From Lachnospiraceae bacterium UBA7225 (lineage in GTDB: Bacteria > Bacillota > Clostridia > Lachnospirales > Lachnospiraceae), in assembly GCA_002473385.1 (NCBI GenBank), contig DKTR01000101.1:1-13995 (forward strand): 13,995 nucleotides of DNA, in the 5' to 3' direction. Within the stretch, counting starts at the first letter, position 1. Each line of letters begins with the position of its first letter. A model generated the notes under the pieces. That model saw only the letters and a list, made by a program, of their open reading frames with translations. It made no database searches and was not told the origin of the DNA. Below, one piece after another: positions 1 to 6,724 of the stretch. The position numbers and the translations under genes were made by a program.

Positions 1-13
1 TATCTTGGTACAT
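1..13 (-). CDS. 5' end of an unidentified minus-strand gene (partial)
   Basis: On the minus strand an ATG lies at 13-11 and reads M-Y-Q-D before the window ends. A good ribosome binding site, GGAGG, lies at 24-20 on the same strand, six bases before the ATG, which is the main reason to believe a gene starts here. Four residues do not identify a product. The long upstream region with inverted repeats (27-210) would fit the leader of an IS110-type transposase, but the same start could belong to an unrelated small protein. Only the translation start is supported. Confidence 0.4.
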
Positions 14-26
14 AAAAAACCTCCAT

Positions 27-210
27 GAATGATAAGTTGATGAGAAACACTATCGTTCACGGGGGAGGTCTGGGCAGAAACTTCTGCTTGAAACAGTCAC
101 TGGATAATGCTATTCTATTCATGGCGGTGATAGTGTCGATCCTGTTTGATTGTTGGTTGTGGTGACTTAACAATACTACTTTTAGGACTTGGCTACCACT
201 GCCTTTTTAT
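27..210. other. Non-coding region with several inverted repeats, possible structured RNA
   Basis: No convincing coding frame is seen here. Three inverted repeats are visible. ACACTATC at 47-54 matches GATAGTGT at 129-136. GCAGAA at 74-79 matches TTCTGC at 82-87, nested inside the first pair. ATTGTT at 149-154 matches AACAAT at 169-174 and encloses a 14-base loop. A nested long-range stem plus hairpins within about 180 bases looks like a folded RNA. If transcribed from the minus strand it would be the leader of the gene starting at position 13, in the place where IS110-type elements carry their bridge RNA. If read from the plus strand, the first two stems could be extended by G-U pairs, so the strand is undecided. 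The identity is inference. Confidence 0.3.
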
Positions 211-281
211 ATGAAAATGAAAAACTGCGCCACAGCCTTGGCAGGCCATCGCGCAGCGATTTTGTTCAATCGGAAATTTAT

Positions 282-287
282 GGAGGG
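282..287 (+). promoter_or_regulatory. Ribosome binding site fixing the SdpI-like start
   Basis: GGAGGG lies seven bases before the ATG at 295. It favours 295 over the in-frame ATG at 211, which has no such site. The extra upstream residues (rich in Ala, Arg and His) also do not look like part of a membrane protein of this family. Confidence 0.7.
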
Positions 288-294
288 TATAATA

Positions 295-672
295 ATGTGG
301 TTTTGGTGGTTTATGTTTATCTGTGATTTGCTGATTCCTTTATTAATGATATTTGCTGGTAGAATGATGTGGAAATATACGCCGAAAAATATCAATGGAG
401 TTATTGGCTATAGAACCAGTCGTTCCATGAAAAACATAGACACATGGAAATTTGCTAACAAGCATTGCGGAAAACTCTGGTGCAAAATCGGTAAAATTAT
501 GCTATTTCCAAGTGTTATTTTACATCTTCCGTTTTATGGACGTTCGATAGAAGTTATAGGAACCTTTGGTGCAATACTGTGTACAATACAGGTTATCATT
601 TTACTAATATCAATTCTTCCGACAGAAAAAGCCTTAAGAAGGAACTTTACCGAGGATGGAGTACATAAATAG
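295..672 (+). CDS. SdpI/YhfL-family small membrane protein
   Basis: This 125-residue protein has the family hallmark at residues 37-60: G-Y-R-T-x-R-S-M-K-N, then T-W near 50-51, A-N near 54-55 and G-K near 59-60. Hydrophobic segments lie at about 4-22, 66-80 and 86-108, so it should sit in the cytoplasmic membrane. The best known member, Bacillus SdpI, gives immunity to a secreted toxin and acts in signalling; most short homologues have no known role, and no toxin gene is visible here. The start is the ATG preceded by GGAGGG at 282-287. The gene ends four bases from the end of the convergent AllH-like gene, with no clear terminator between them. It has no obvious link to the ureide genes and may be the edge of that locus. 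The family is fairly sure, the function unknown. Confidence 0.75.
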   Translation: MWFWWFMFICDLLIPLLMIFAGRMMWKYTPKNINGVIGYRTSRSMKNIDTWKFANKHCGKLWCKIGKIMLFPSVILHLPFYGRSIEVIGTFGAILCTIQVIILLISILPTEKALRRNFTEDGVHK

Positions 673-676
673 CCGT

Positions 677-1543
677 TTAATTTTTGAATTTCTTTGTAAT
701 TTGCTGTAGTTGAAGACCCCAATAAATTCCACATAGGGTGTCAATACCGGATGAATGGCCAATGGAGAGAAAAGGCATAAGAAGCTCCGCTGCTGCAGGA
801 AGTTTTGTTAAAGACTGGACAGCCAGAGAAAACTGCCCTTTTAAGGCGCAGAGAAGAAAGGCCCGGCTTATGTCATTAGTATCCGAAAGACGGGGGGAGA
901 GTGTTTTTGTAACCGCAAGAAAGAGAGGATGTGTTGTGCAGCGGCTTAATGATAATCCTGCAATCAGCCCGCACAAAAAGTCATCGCCGCTTGGGGTAAG
1001 GCCAGAGCCTAATCCAATAAGCGAGGAAAGCTCTATAGCAGCCGATTTCCAGTTCCCAAGACGGCAAAACTCCCGGGCGGCAGATATATGCTTAAATGCA
1101 GCGGAAAGAATTAGATCTTTGGGAGAATTGTTAGGGGATGATTGAAGCATGGCTGCAAAACCGATTTTGGGTACCAGGAATAATGCTGCTTTAATTCGTT
1201 CAGACAGCAGCTTTAACTCCTGGTCATTAAGCTGCGCTTTTAATCTCAGATCCACTATGGAAGAAGCCGATAAAGAAAAGGAGCTTTTTCTAACCCAGAT
1301 AGTTTTTCCACGGACAGATACCGGATTCCCCGCAGTGATCTCCATGGAATCCATTTCGTTCTGGGATATATTGGTAATCATGCTGAGAGGAGACAATGGC
1401 GACTGGCAGGTCTGCAGAGCAAACAGGTGCCCATCCAGGAGGATATTTACTGTTTTTCGATAGACAGAATGAACCTGTCCGGCAGGCTGTCCAGCCAGAA
1501 AATCAAAGGTGTATTTTGAAGTAAATAAAATTTGTGTATGCAT
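677..1543 (-). CDS. allH: DUF2877 protein, AllH-like subunit of oxamic transcarbamylase
   Basis: This 288-residue protein matches the DUF2877 family. Visible motifs are GLGSGLTPSGDD at residues 177-188 and IGHSSGIDTLCG at 261-272, which I align to GKGPGLTPSHDD and LGHTSGADTLLG in E. coli YlbF/AllH. AllF, AllG and AllH together are known in E. coli to form oxamic transcarbamylase, which splits oxalurate with phosphate into oxamate and carbamoyl phosphate. The part AllH plays is not established. No membrane segment or signal peptide is seen, so it is probably cytosolic. It starts five bases after the stop of the upstream hydrolase, with only a weak site (GGTGAG) before the ATG, so it is probably translated as the second gene of a two-gene minus-strand operon. 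In E. coli the gene lies in line with allF and allG; here it is on the other strand, across the hydrolase gene from allD. Confidence 0.85.
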   Translation of the reverse strand: MHTQILFTSKYTFDFLAGQPAGQVHSVYRKTVNILLDGHLFALQTCQSPLSPLSMITNISQNEMDSMEITAGNPVSVRGKTIWVRKSSFSLSASSIVDLRLKAQLNDQELKLLSERIKAALFLVPKIGFAAMLQSSPNNSPKDLILSAAFKHISAAREFCRLGNWKSAAIELSSLIGLGSGLTPSGDDFLCGLIAGLSLSRCTTHPLFLAVTKTLSPRLSDTNDISRAFLLCALKGQFSLAVQSLTKLPAAAELLMPFLSIGHSSGIDTLCGIYWGLQLQQITKKFKN

Positions 1544-1548
1544 AGGGT

Positions 1549-2403
1549 TTACTCACCACAATGACGGTTCAAAAAATCAATAGAGGTCTGTAATACTTGT
1601 TTTGTAAAGGAGTTTGTTGTCTCTCGGTCAAAGTCATGGATATGGCCGGGAGCGATAAAACATTCTGCCGAAAAACGGCTGCACAGCTCTGTAAACTCTG
1701 CAAATGGAACATCCGGATCCTCAATGCTGTGGGCACAGAACAGGGCACACGGAAGTGCCTTACATGTCCGCAGGGAATAGTTCAACAGAAAGAATTTCTC
1801 CCGGCCTTCGTAAAGAAGGCTTTTCCATTTTCCAGTCTGTCTCGCATATACATAGACACAATAGTGGGTATCAAGACTGCCTTCTGCATGAATCTCTCCG
1901 GGGATGAGCTGAAGGCAGTCTTCTTTTATGCACGGAAGAGTACGATAAAAGAGGCTGGGAGTGCTGAACCAATTGTCACAAAGCAGGCCGTATCCATAAT
2001 AGGAAAGGATGCCGGCAGGAATCTGTGTGAGCTTTTCGCTGGCAGCAGCCAGCAGGGCAAGGTAAGCGCCGGCAGATCGGCCCCAAAGAAAATAAGGAAG
2101 CGGTTTTCCGGCATATTTTATAATATTTATACAATAGTCATTGATGGAAGTGCAGACATCTTCCAAAATGGTTTCCAGTTTGGCGGCAGGAGCCAGAGGA
2201 TAATCAAAAGAAAGTATCGTATATCCGGCTTCCGTTATCTGTGCAATGTGACCGAAGGGGAGATCTTCTCTGGAGCCGTAGAGCAGACCGCCGCCGTGAA
2301 AATAGAGAATACAAGCCTTGACGGGAATAGTGGTATCGAGATATACGGTAAACTTTTTGGTATAAAGAACACAGGGCAATATATATTCTTTTTGTTCCAG
2401 CAT
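1549..2403 (-). CDS. Alpha/beta hydrolase of the HGGG (HSL/carboxylesterase-like) type
   Basis: This 284-residue protein shows the marks of a serine hydrolase. An oxyanion-hole motif H-G-G-G lies at residues 36-39, and a nucleophile elbow G-R-S-A-G at 108-112 has Ser110 as the likely nucleophile. Candidate acids are Asp229 and Asp231 in S-I-E-D-P-D-V-P, and the candidate base is His256 in G-H-I-H-D-F. There is no signal peptide, so it should act in the cytosol. The ATG at 2403 is chosen because AAGGAG (complement of 2412-2417) lies eight bases upstream; the GTG at 2412 would overlap that site. It is the first gene of the minus-strand unit with the AllH-like gene and is divergent from allD. 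That suggests a role with ureides, for example on an amide or ester substrate, but the substrate cannot be read from the sequence. Confidence 0.75.
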   Translation of the reverse strand: MLEQKEYILPCVLYTKKFTVYLDTTIPVKACILYFHGGGLLYGSREDLPFGHIAQITEAGYTILSFDYPLAPAAKLETILEDVCTSINDYCINIIKYAGKPLPYFLWGRSAGAYLALLAAASEKLTQIPAGILSYYGYGLLCDNWFSTPSLFYRTLPCIKEDCLQLIPGEIHAEGSLDTHYCVYVYARQTGKWKSLLYEGREKFFLLNYSLRTCKALPCALFCAHSIEDPDVPFAEFTELCSRFSAECFIAPGHIHDFDRETTNSFTKQVLQTSIDFLNRHCGE

Positions 2404-2439
2404 GGAAAACACTCCTTCGTTTAATTGTAAGATATTTTA

Positions 2440-2467
2440 AGTATATCATATCAGTTTTGAAATTCAA
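2440..2467 (-). promoter_or_regulatory. Candidate promoter for the hydrolase-allH operon
   Basis: On the minus strand a -35-like TTGAAT (complement of 2462-2467) and a -10-like TATACT (complement of 2440-2445) are separated by 16 bases. Transcription would start near 2433, about 30 bases before the chosen ATG. The region is A/T-rich, so other hexamers are possible, but the spacing and position fit a vegetative promoter. Confidence 0.45.
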
Positions 2468-2505
2468 TTCGTGAGAGCATCGATTTGTGTGACGAAAAAT
2501 ACAAA

Positions 2506-2561
2506 ATAAAAATTGCCGTTTGTATATAGTGCACATTGAAAACAATAAAAGCAATTTTTAT
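2506..2561. repeat. 11-base perfect inverted repeat around the allD promoter
   Basis: ATAAAAATTGC at 2506-2516 is the exact reverse complement of GCAATTTTTAT at 2551-2561. The arms lie 34 bases apart. The right arm overlaps the -10 box of the allD promoter and the -35 box lies between the arms. This would suit a pair of operator sites for a dimeric regulator or a DNA loop. The arms are A/T-rich, so chance cannot be excluded. Confidence 0.5.
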
Positions 2562-2564
2562 AAT
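2536..2564 (+). promoter_or_regulatory. Strong candidate promoter for the allD operon
   Basis: TTGAAA at 2536-2541 and a perfect TATAAT at 2559-2564 are separated by 17 bases, the ideal spacing for a vegetative sigma factor. Transcription would start near 2571. This places the upstream in-frame ATG at 2520 outside the transcript and supports the GTG start at 2619 for allD, leaving a leader of about 48 bases. Confidence 0.7.
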
Positions 2565-2618
2565 CTCAATATAAAGAAGTATTGTAATCATGAGAAAATA
2601 TCAGAAAGGAAAGATGGC

Positions 2619-3671
2619 GTGAAACTTTCAAGAAATGAATTGAAGAAGTTAATGAAGAACAAACTGATGCAGGCAGGATTACATGAAGAAGATGCAGAAA
2701 TTACATCCGAGATTATGACATGGTCAGATGAGAGAGGACTTCATTCTCATGGAACCGTTCGTATGGAATATTACTGCGAAAGAATCTTTAAGGGTGGGAT
2801 TACATTAGAGCCCGTGTATACATACAAAGAGACCGGACCATGCTCTGCTATATTAGATGGAGACAATGGAATTGGTTATGCGGTTGCTACCAAAGGAATG
2901 GAATATGCCATTGAAATGGCAAAGAAAAATGGAGTGGCCATTGTCGGCATGGCGAACATGTCTCATAGCGGTGCAATAGGATATTACACAGAGATGGCTG
3001 CAAAGCAGGATTTGCTGGCTATTTCTTTCTGCCAGTCTGATCCGATGGCAGTTCCTTATGGAGGAACAGAGCCTTATTATGGAACAAACCCGATTTCTTT
3101 TGCAGCGCCGACTGCGGACGAAAGGCTGGTATTGTTTGATATGGCAACTACTGTCCAGGCATGGGGAAAGATTCTGGATAAACGTTCCAGACATGAGACC
3201 ATCCCGGCAGACTGGGCTGTGGGAAAGGATGGACTTCCCGTAACTGACCCTGATCTGGTTAATGCGCTGGTGCCCATTGCAGGTGCAAAGGGGTATGGAC
3301 TGATGATGATGGTAGACATATTCTCCGGAGTTCTTACAGGAGTACCTTTTGGTAAGCATGTAAGCTCCATGTATTATGATTGTTCCAAAGGAAGAGAGCT
3401 TGGGCAGATGCATATCGTTATGGATCCTGCACGCTTCTGCGGTCTGGAACAGTTCAAGGAGAGGATGTCTCAGGTTTGCGATGAAATAAATGCCATCAAG
3501 CCGGCTCACGGATTTGATAAAGTGTACTGGCCGGGAGAGAGAGCGGTTGAAAGAATCAGGAAGCAGTATGAGATGGGTGGAATTGAAGTCGTAGATGAGA
3601 TATATGAGTACATGAAAAGCGATGATATTCACTTTGACAGATATGATCACAAGAACAGATTTGCAGATTAA
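2619..3671 (+). CDS. allD: Ureidoglycolate dehydrogenase (AllD, malate/lactate dehydrogenase type 2 family)
   Basis: The product oxidises (S)-ureidoglycolate to oxalurate with NAD(P), in the cytosol. From the GTG at 2619 it is 350 residues, against 349 recalled for E. coli AllD, and the N-termini line up without gaps. Residues matching the E. coli active site are Arg48, Tyr52 and His116 in S-H-S-G; the family motif R-G-L-H-S-H-G lies at 39-45, and Q-S-D-P-M at 139-143 and G-T-N-P at 155-158 are also conserved. The start was chosen because AGAAAGGA at 2603-2610 lies eight bases before the GTG and the promoter lies downstream of the ATG at 2520. It is the first gene of the main operon, and the AllF-AllG gene begins 13 bases after its stop. 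A general malate or lactate dehydrogenase is the alternative, but the sequence match and neighbours make ureidoglycolate much more likely. Confidence 0.92.
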   Translation: MKLSRNELKKLMKNKLMQAGLHEEDAEITSEIMTWSDERGLHSHGTVRMEYYCERIFKGGITLEPVYTYKETGPCSAILDGDNGIGYAVATKGMEYAIEMAKKNGVAIVGMANMSHSGAIGYYTEMAAKQDLLAISFCQSDPMAVPYGGTEPYYGTNPISFAAPTADERLVLFDMATTVQAWGKILDKRSRHETIPADWAVGKDGLPVTDPDLVNALVPIAGAKGYGLMMMVDIFSGVLTGVPFGKHVSSMYYDCSKGRELGQMHIVMDPARFCGLEQFKERMSQVCDEINAIKPAHGFDKVYWPGERAVERIRKQYEMGGIEVVDEIYEYMKSDDIHFDRYDHKNRFAD

Positions 3672-3684
3672 GGAGAAAAATAAC

Positions 3685-6600
3685 GTGCTGAGGACAGTTG
3701 TAAAAAAAGGAAGTTACCATGATTCTGTGGTTTTAATGCTTTTGACAAATGAGCTTTCTTCTATTGAGGGCGTGAAGAAAGTGTCTGTTATGATGGCGAC
3801 TCCGGCTAATAAAGATATATTTAGGGAAAGCGGACTGGATACCGGGGATCTGATGGAATCTGCGGCTAATGACATGGTTATTGTGGCGGATGTGGAGCGG
3901 GAAGAAGTACTGGATACTATTCTGGAAGGGGCAGAGGCATTCTTTCGGAAGGAGTCCGCTGCAGCCGGTACAGAAAAGGGTGATGAGGGCGTCAGATCCT
4001 GGGAGAGTGCTCTGAAGAAGCTGCCGGACGCTAATCTGGCTGTGATTTCCATTCCGGGTGCCTACGCAGCCCTTGAAGCAGACCGGGCCCTGGATGAGGG
4101 ACTGAATGTATTTATGTTCAGTGATAATGTAACCCTCGAAGATGAAAAGCGATTAAAAGAGAAGGCCCATAAGAAAGGGCTTGCTGTTATGGGACCGGAC
4201 TGCGGAACCGGTATTATCCAGGGAGTGCCGGTGGCGTTTACCAATCATGTAAAACCGGGAAGCATTGGAATTATTGGAGCTTCCGGAACGGGGATCCAGG
4301 AGCTGACTACCATTATCGACCGTCTGGGAGAGGGTGTTAAGAATGCCATCGGTACCGGAGGACGGGATTTATCTACAGAGATTGGCGGCATTACTATGAT
4401 GGATATGATTGATGCCATGGAGAAAGATGATACAGTAAAGGTATTGATTGTGATCTCAAAGCCACCTGCCCAGGCTGTGAGACAGAAAATTTCTGATCGT
4501 CTGAGCAATTTCCAGAAGCCAGTGGTGACTTTGTTCCTTGGAGAGAAGCCCGGGTATCATGAAGAAAATTTTTATCATACGTATACACTGGATGAGGCGG
4601 CCCGTCTGGCTGTCAGTCTGGTACGGGGAGAAGCAGTCCCAGAGGGCAGCGTCGAGACAGATAGATCGGCATTTTTTAAAGCGGAAGAGCGGAAAACAAT
4701 CAAAGCTTATTACTCTGGTGGAACGCTTGCGGGTGAGGCGGCTATGCTGATTAAGGATGCATTGAATTTGAAGACGCATTCGGAGAAAACAGAAGGATTT
4801 ATGCTTAAAACAGGTGGTCATATTGTGGTGGATCTGGGAGATGATGTTTATACCCAGGGGAAACCCCATCCTATGATTGACCCCGCCAAGCGTATTGCGT
4901 GTATGCAGGAAGCCATGGATGATGAATCGACGGGTGTAATTCTTCTTGATATTATGCTGGGCTACGGTTCTCATGAAGACATGGCCGGTGCATTGCTTCC
5001 GACCATCCATGAGCTTCAGACCAGAGCGGAGGTTCTCGGAAGAAAGGTTTTTTTCGTGGCAACCGTGTGTGGTACAAGAAGAGATTTTCAAGGTTATGAC
5101 AAGACAGTGAATAAGTTGAAGGACGCAGGTGTTATTGTCTGTGAAACCAATAAACTGGCTATTCGTACGGCAATTCAAATCATTGGGCTGGATTTCGGGG
5201 AGCCTGTTAAGGAAATCCGCCCCAAACGGGTGGTAAAGGCAGAAACACACCAGGCTTCAGAAAAGCTGCTGAAAATGTTTTCGAATAAGCCGAAGATTAT
5301 TAACGTTGGTTTGCAAAGCTTCTGTAATGTAGTCAAGGAGTTTGGCTGTGATTCGGTACAGTATGACTGGAGACCAACGGCAAACGGCAATATTGAACTA
5401 ATCAAGCGTCTGAATTTCCTGCGGAATTGCGGGACTGTTGATATTGAGGCGGCAAATCAGGTCTGCATTGCCAAAATTGTGGCAAGTCAGCCGGTGCTCA
5501 AAGATGTAGTTTGTGCGAGAACTGTGATTCCGGAGCTTAATGAGGGAAAGGTTCTTCTTCATGCGGGACCGCCTATTGAGTATAAGAACATGCCGGATCC
5601 GGTTCAGGGATCGTGTGTTGGCGCGGTGCTATTTGAAGAGTGGGCAGATAATGAGGCGGATGCCAGAGCATTGCTGGCTTCCGGCGAGGTGAGATTTATT
5701 CCCTGTCACCACGTAAATGCAGTGGGACCTATGGGCGGCATTACATCGGCTAATATGCCGGTATTAGTGGTTAAAAATGAGACGGATGGCAATTATGGCT
5801 ATTGTACTTTGAATGAAGGAATAGGAAAGGTGCTGCGTTTTGGCGCTTATTCCCAGGAGGTTGTGGACAGACTTCGCTGGATGCGGGATGTACTTGGTCC
5901 TGCACTGGGAAAGGCTGTCCGGGCCATGGAGAACGGTCTTGCTGTAAATCCTATGATTGCAAAAGCGATCGCCATGGGCGATGAGTTCCATCAAAGAAAT
6001 ATTGCAGCTTCTCTGGTCTTTATGAAAGAAATAGTGCCTGTCATAACAAAAATGGATATGGCAGAAAAGGACCGGTATGATGTCATGAAATTTCTGGCAG
6101 ATACGGACCAATTTTTCCTGAATATTATGATGGCTGCCGGAAAGGCCGTCATGGACGGAGCCCGCACGGTAACAGATGGAACCATTGTCACTGCTATGTG
6201 CAGAAATGGTGTGGAATTTGGAATCCGCATTGCAGGTATGGGGGATGAGTGGTTTACTGGACCGGTAAATACTCCACAGGGATTGTATTTTACCGGTTAC
6301 GATGGCGAGGATGCCTGTCCGGATATGGGAGACAGCGCAATCACAGAGACATTTGGAGTGGGTGGTATGGCCATGATTGCCGCACCGGCCGTTACCCGGT
6401 TTGTAGGTGCCGGTGGTTATGAGGATGCCCGGCGTACAAGTACGGAAATGACAGAGATCACGATTTCCCGGAATCCAAACTTTATTATTCCTAACTGGGA
6501 TTTCCAGGGAACCTGTCTGGGGATTGATGCCCGGCTTGTGGTAGAAAAAGGAATTACACCTGTAATTAATACGGGCATTGCCCATAAGATTGCCGGATAT

Positions 6601-6693
6601 GGACAGATTGGCGCCGGCACCGTCCATCCGCCGATCCTGTGCTTCGAAAAGGCTGTAGCTGCTTATGCAGAGAAACTGGGCTATCAGGGCTAA
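3685..6693 (+). CDS. allFG: AllF-AllG (FdrA-YlbE/DUF1116) fusion, oxamic transcarbamylase subunits
   Basis: One open frame of 1002 residues carries two proteins that are separate in E. coli. Residues 1 to about 580 match FdrA/AllF, related to the alpha chain of succinyl-CoA synthetase: G-T-P-A-N-K is A-T-P-A-N-K here at 38-43, G-P-D-C-G-T at 170-175, G-A-S-G-T-G-I-Q-E-L at 198-207, G-G-R-D-L-S at 225-230 and P-H-P-M-I-D-P at 394-400. Residues about 584-1002 match YlbE/AllG (DUF1116): L-N-E-G-K at 618-622, H-A-G-P-P at 626-630, I-P-C-H-H-V-N-A-V-G at 672-681, G-D-E-F-H-Q-R-N at 765-772 and D-M-G-D-S-A-I-T-E-T-F at 880-890. With AllH the product should convert oxalurate and phosphate to oxamate and carbamoyl phosphate. 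The start is GTG, with AGGAG nine bases upstream; the ATG at 3622 lies inside allD. No stop, ribosome binding site or in-frame ATG, GTG or TTG is seen at the junction (about 5401-5450). Confidence 0.93.
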   Translation: MLRTVVKKGSYHDSVVLMLLTNELSSIEGVKKVSVMMATPANKDIFRESGLDTGDLMESAANDMVIVADVEREEVLDTILEGAEAFFRKESAAAGTEKGDEGVRSWESALKKLPDANLAVISIPGAYAALEADRALDEGLNVFMFSDNVTLEDEKRLKEKAHKKGLAVMGPDCGTGIIQGVPVAFTNHVKPGSIGIIGASGTGIQELTTIIDRLGEGVKNAIGTGGRDLSTEIGGITMMDMIDAMEKDDTVKVLIVISKPPAQAVRQKISDRLSNFQKPVVTLFLGEKPGYHEENFYHTYTLDEAARLAVSLVRGEAVPEGSVETDRSAFFKAEERKTIKAYYSGGTLAGEAAMLIKDALNLKTHSEKTEGFMLKTGGHIVVDLGDDVYTQGKPHPMIDPAKRIACMQEAMDDESTGVILLDIMLGYGSHEDMAGALLPTIHELQTRAEVLGRKVFFVATVCGTRRDFQGYDKTVNKLKDAGVIVCETNKLAIRTAIQIIGLDFGEPVKEIRPKRVVKAETHQASEKLLKMFSNKPKIINVGLQSFCNVVKEFGCDSVQYDWRPTANGNIELIKRLNFLRNCGTVDIEAANQVCIAKIVASQPVLKDVVCARTVIPELNEGKVLLHAGPPIEYKNMPDPVQGSCVGAVLFEEWADNEADARALLASGEVRFIPCHHVNAVGPMGGITSANMPVLVVKNETDGNYGYCTLNEGIGKVLRFGAYSQEVVDRLRWMRDVLGPALGKAVRAMENGLAVNPMIAKAIAMGDEFHQRNIAASLVFMKEIVPVITKMDMAEKDRYDVMKFLADTDQFFLNIMMAAGKAVMDGARTVTDGTIVTAMCRNGVEFGIRIAGMGDEWFTGPVNTPQGLYFTGYDGEDACPDMGDSAITETFGVGGMAMIAAPAVTRFVGAGGYEDARRTSTEMTEITISRNPNFIIPNWDFQGTCLGIDARLVVEKGITPVINTGIAHKIAGYGQIGAGTVHPPILCFEKAVAAYAEKLGYQG

Positions 6694-6724
6694 GTGATCA
6701 AAATCAAGGTGGAGGTTATAATAG

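Noticed and set aside
288..293. Perfect TATAAT just before the SdpI-like start
   Set aside because: It falls between the ribosome binding site and the start codon and has no suitable -35, so it would remove the ribosome binding site from the mRNA.
738..1463. Two plus-strand open frames (738-1145 and 1149-1463) opposite the AllH-like gene
   Set aside because: They are antisense to conserved DUF2877 motifs and their translations look like random Arg- and Ser-rich sequence.
1597..2424. 275-residue plus-strand open frame opposite the hydrolase
   Set aside because: The minus strand has a proper hydrolase with catalytic motifs. The plus frame has no recognisable domain and starts without a good ribosome binding site.
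2520..2618. Longer allD starting at the ATG at 2520
   Set aside because: It lies upstream of the predicted transcription start, adds 33 A/T-rich residues not found in E. coli AllD, and lacks a good ribosome binding site.
2614..2622. Two-codon frame ATG-GCG-TGA overlapping the allD GTG start
   Set aside because: It could suggest translational coupling, but the ribosome binding site is only three bases from the ATG and eight from the GTG, so the GTG is simply the better start.
3622..3684. Longer AllF-AllG starting at the ATG at 3622
   Set aside because: It would overlap allD by 50 bases, while the GTG at 3685 has AGGAG at the right distance and begins where the FdrA family begins.
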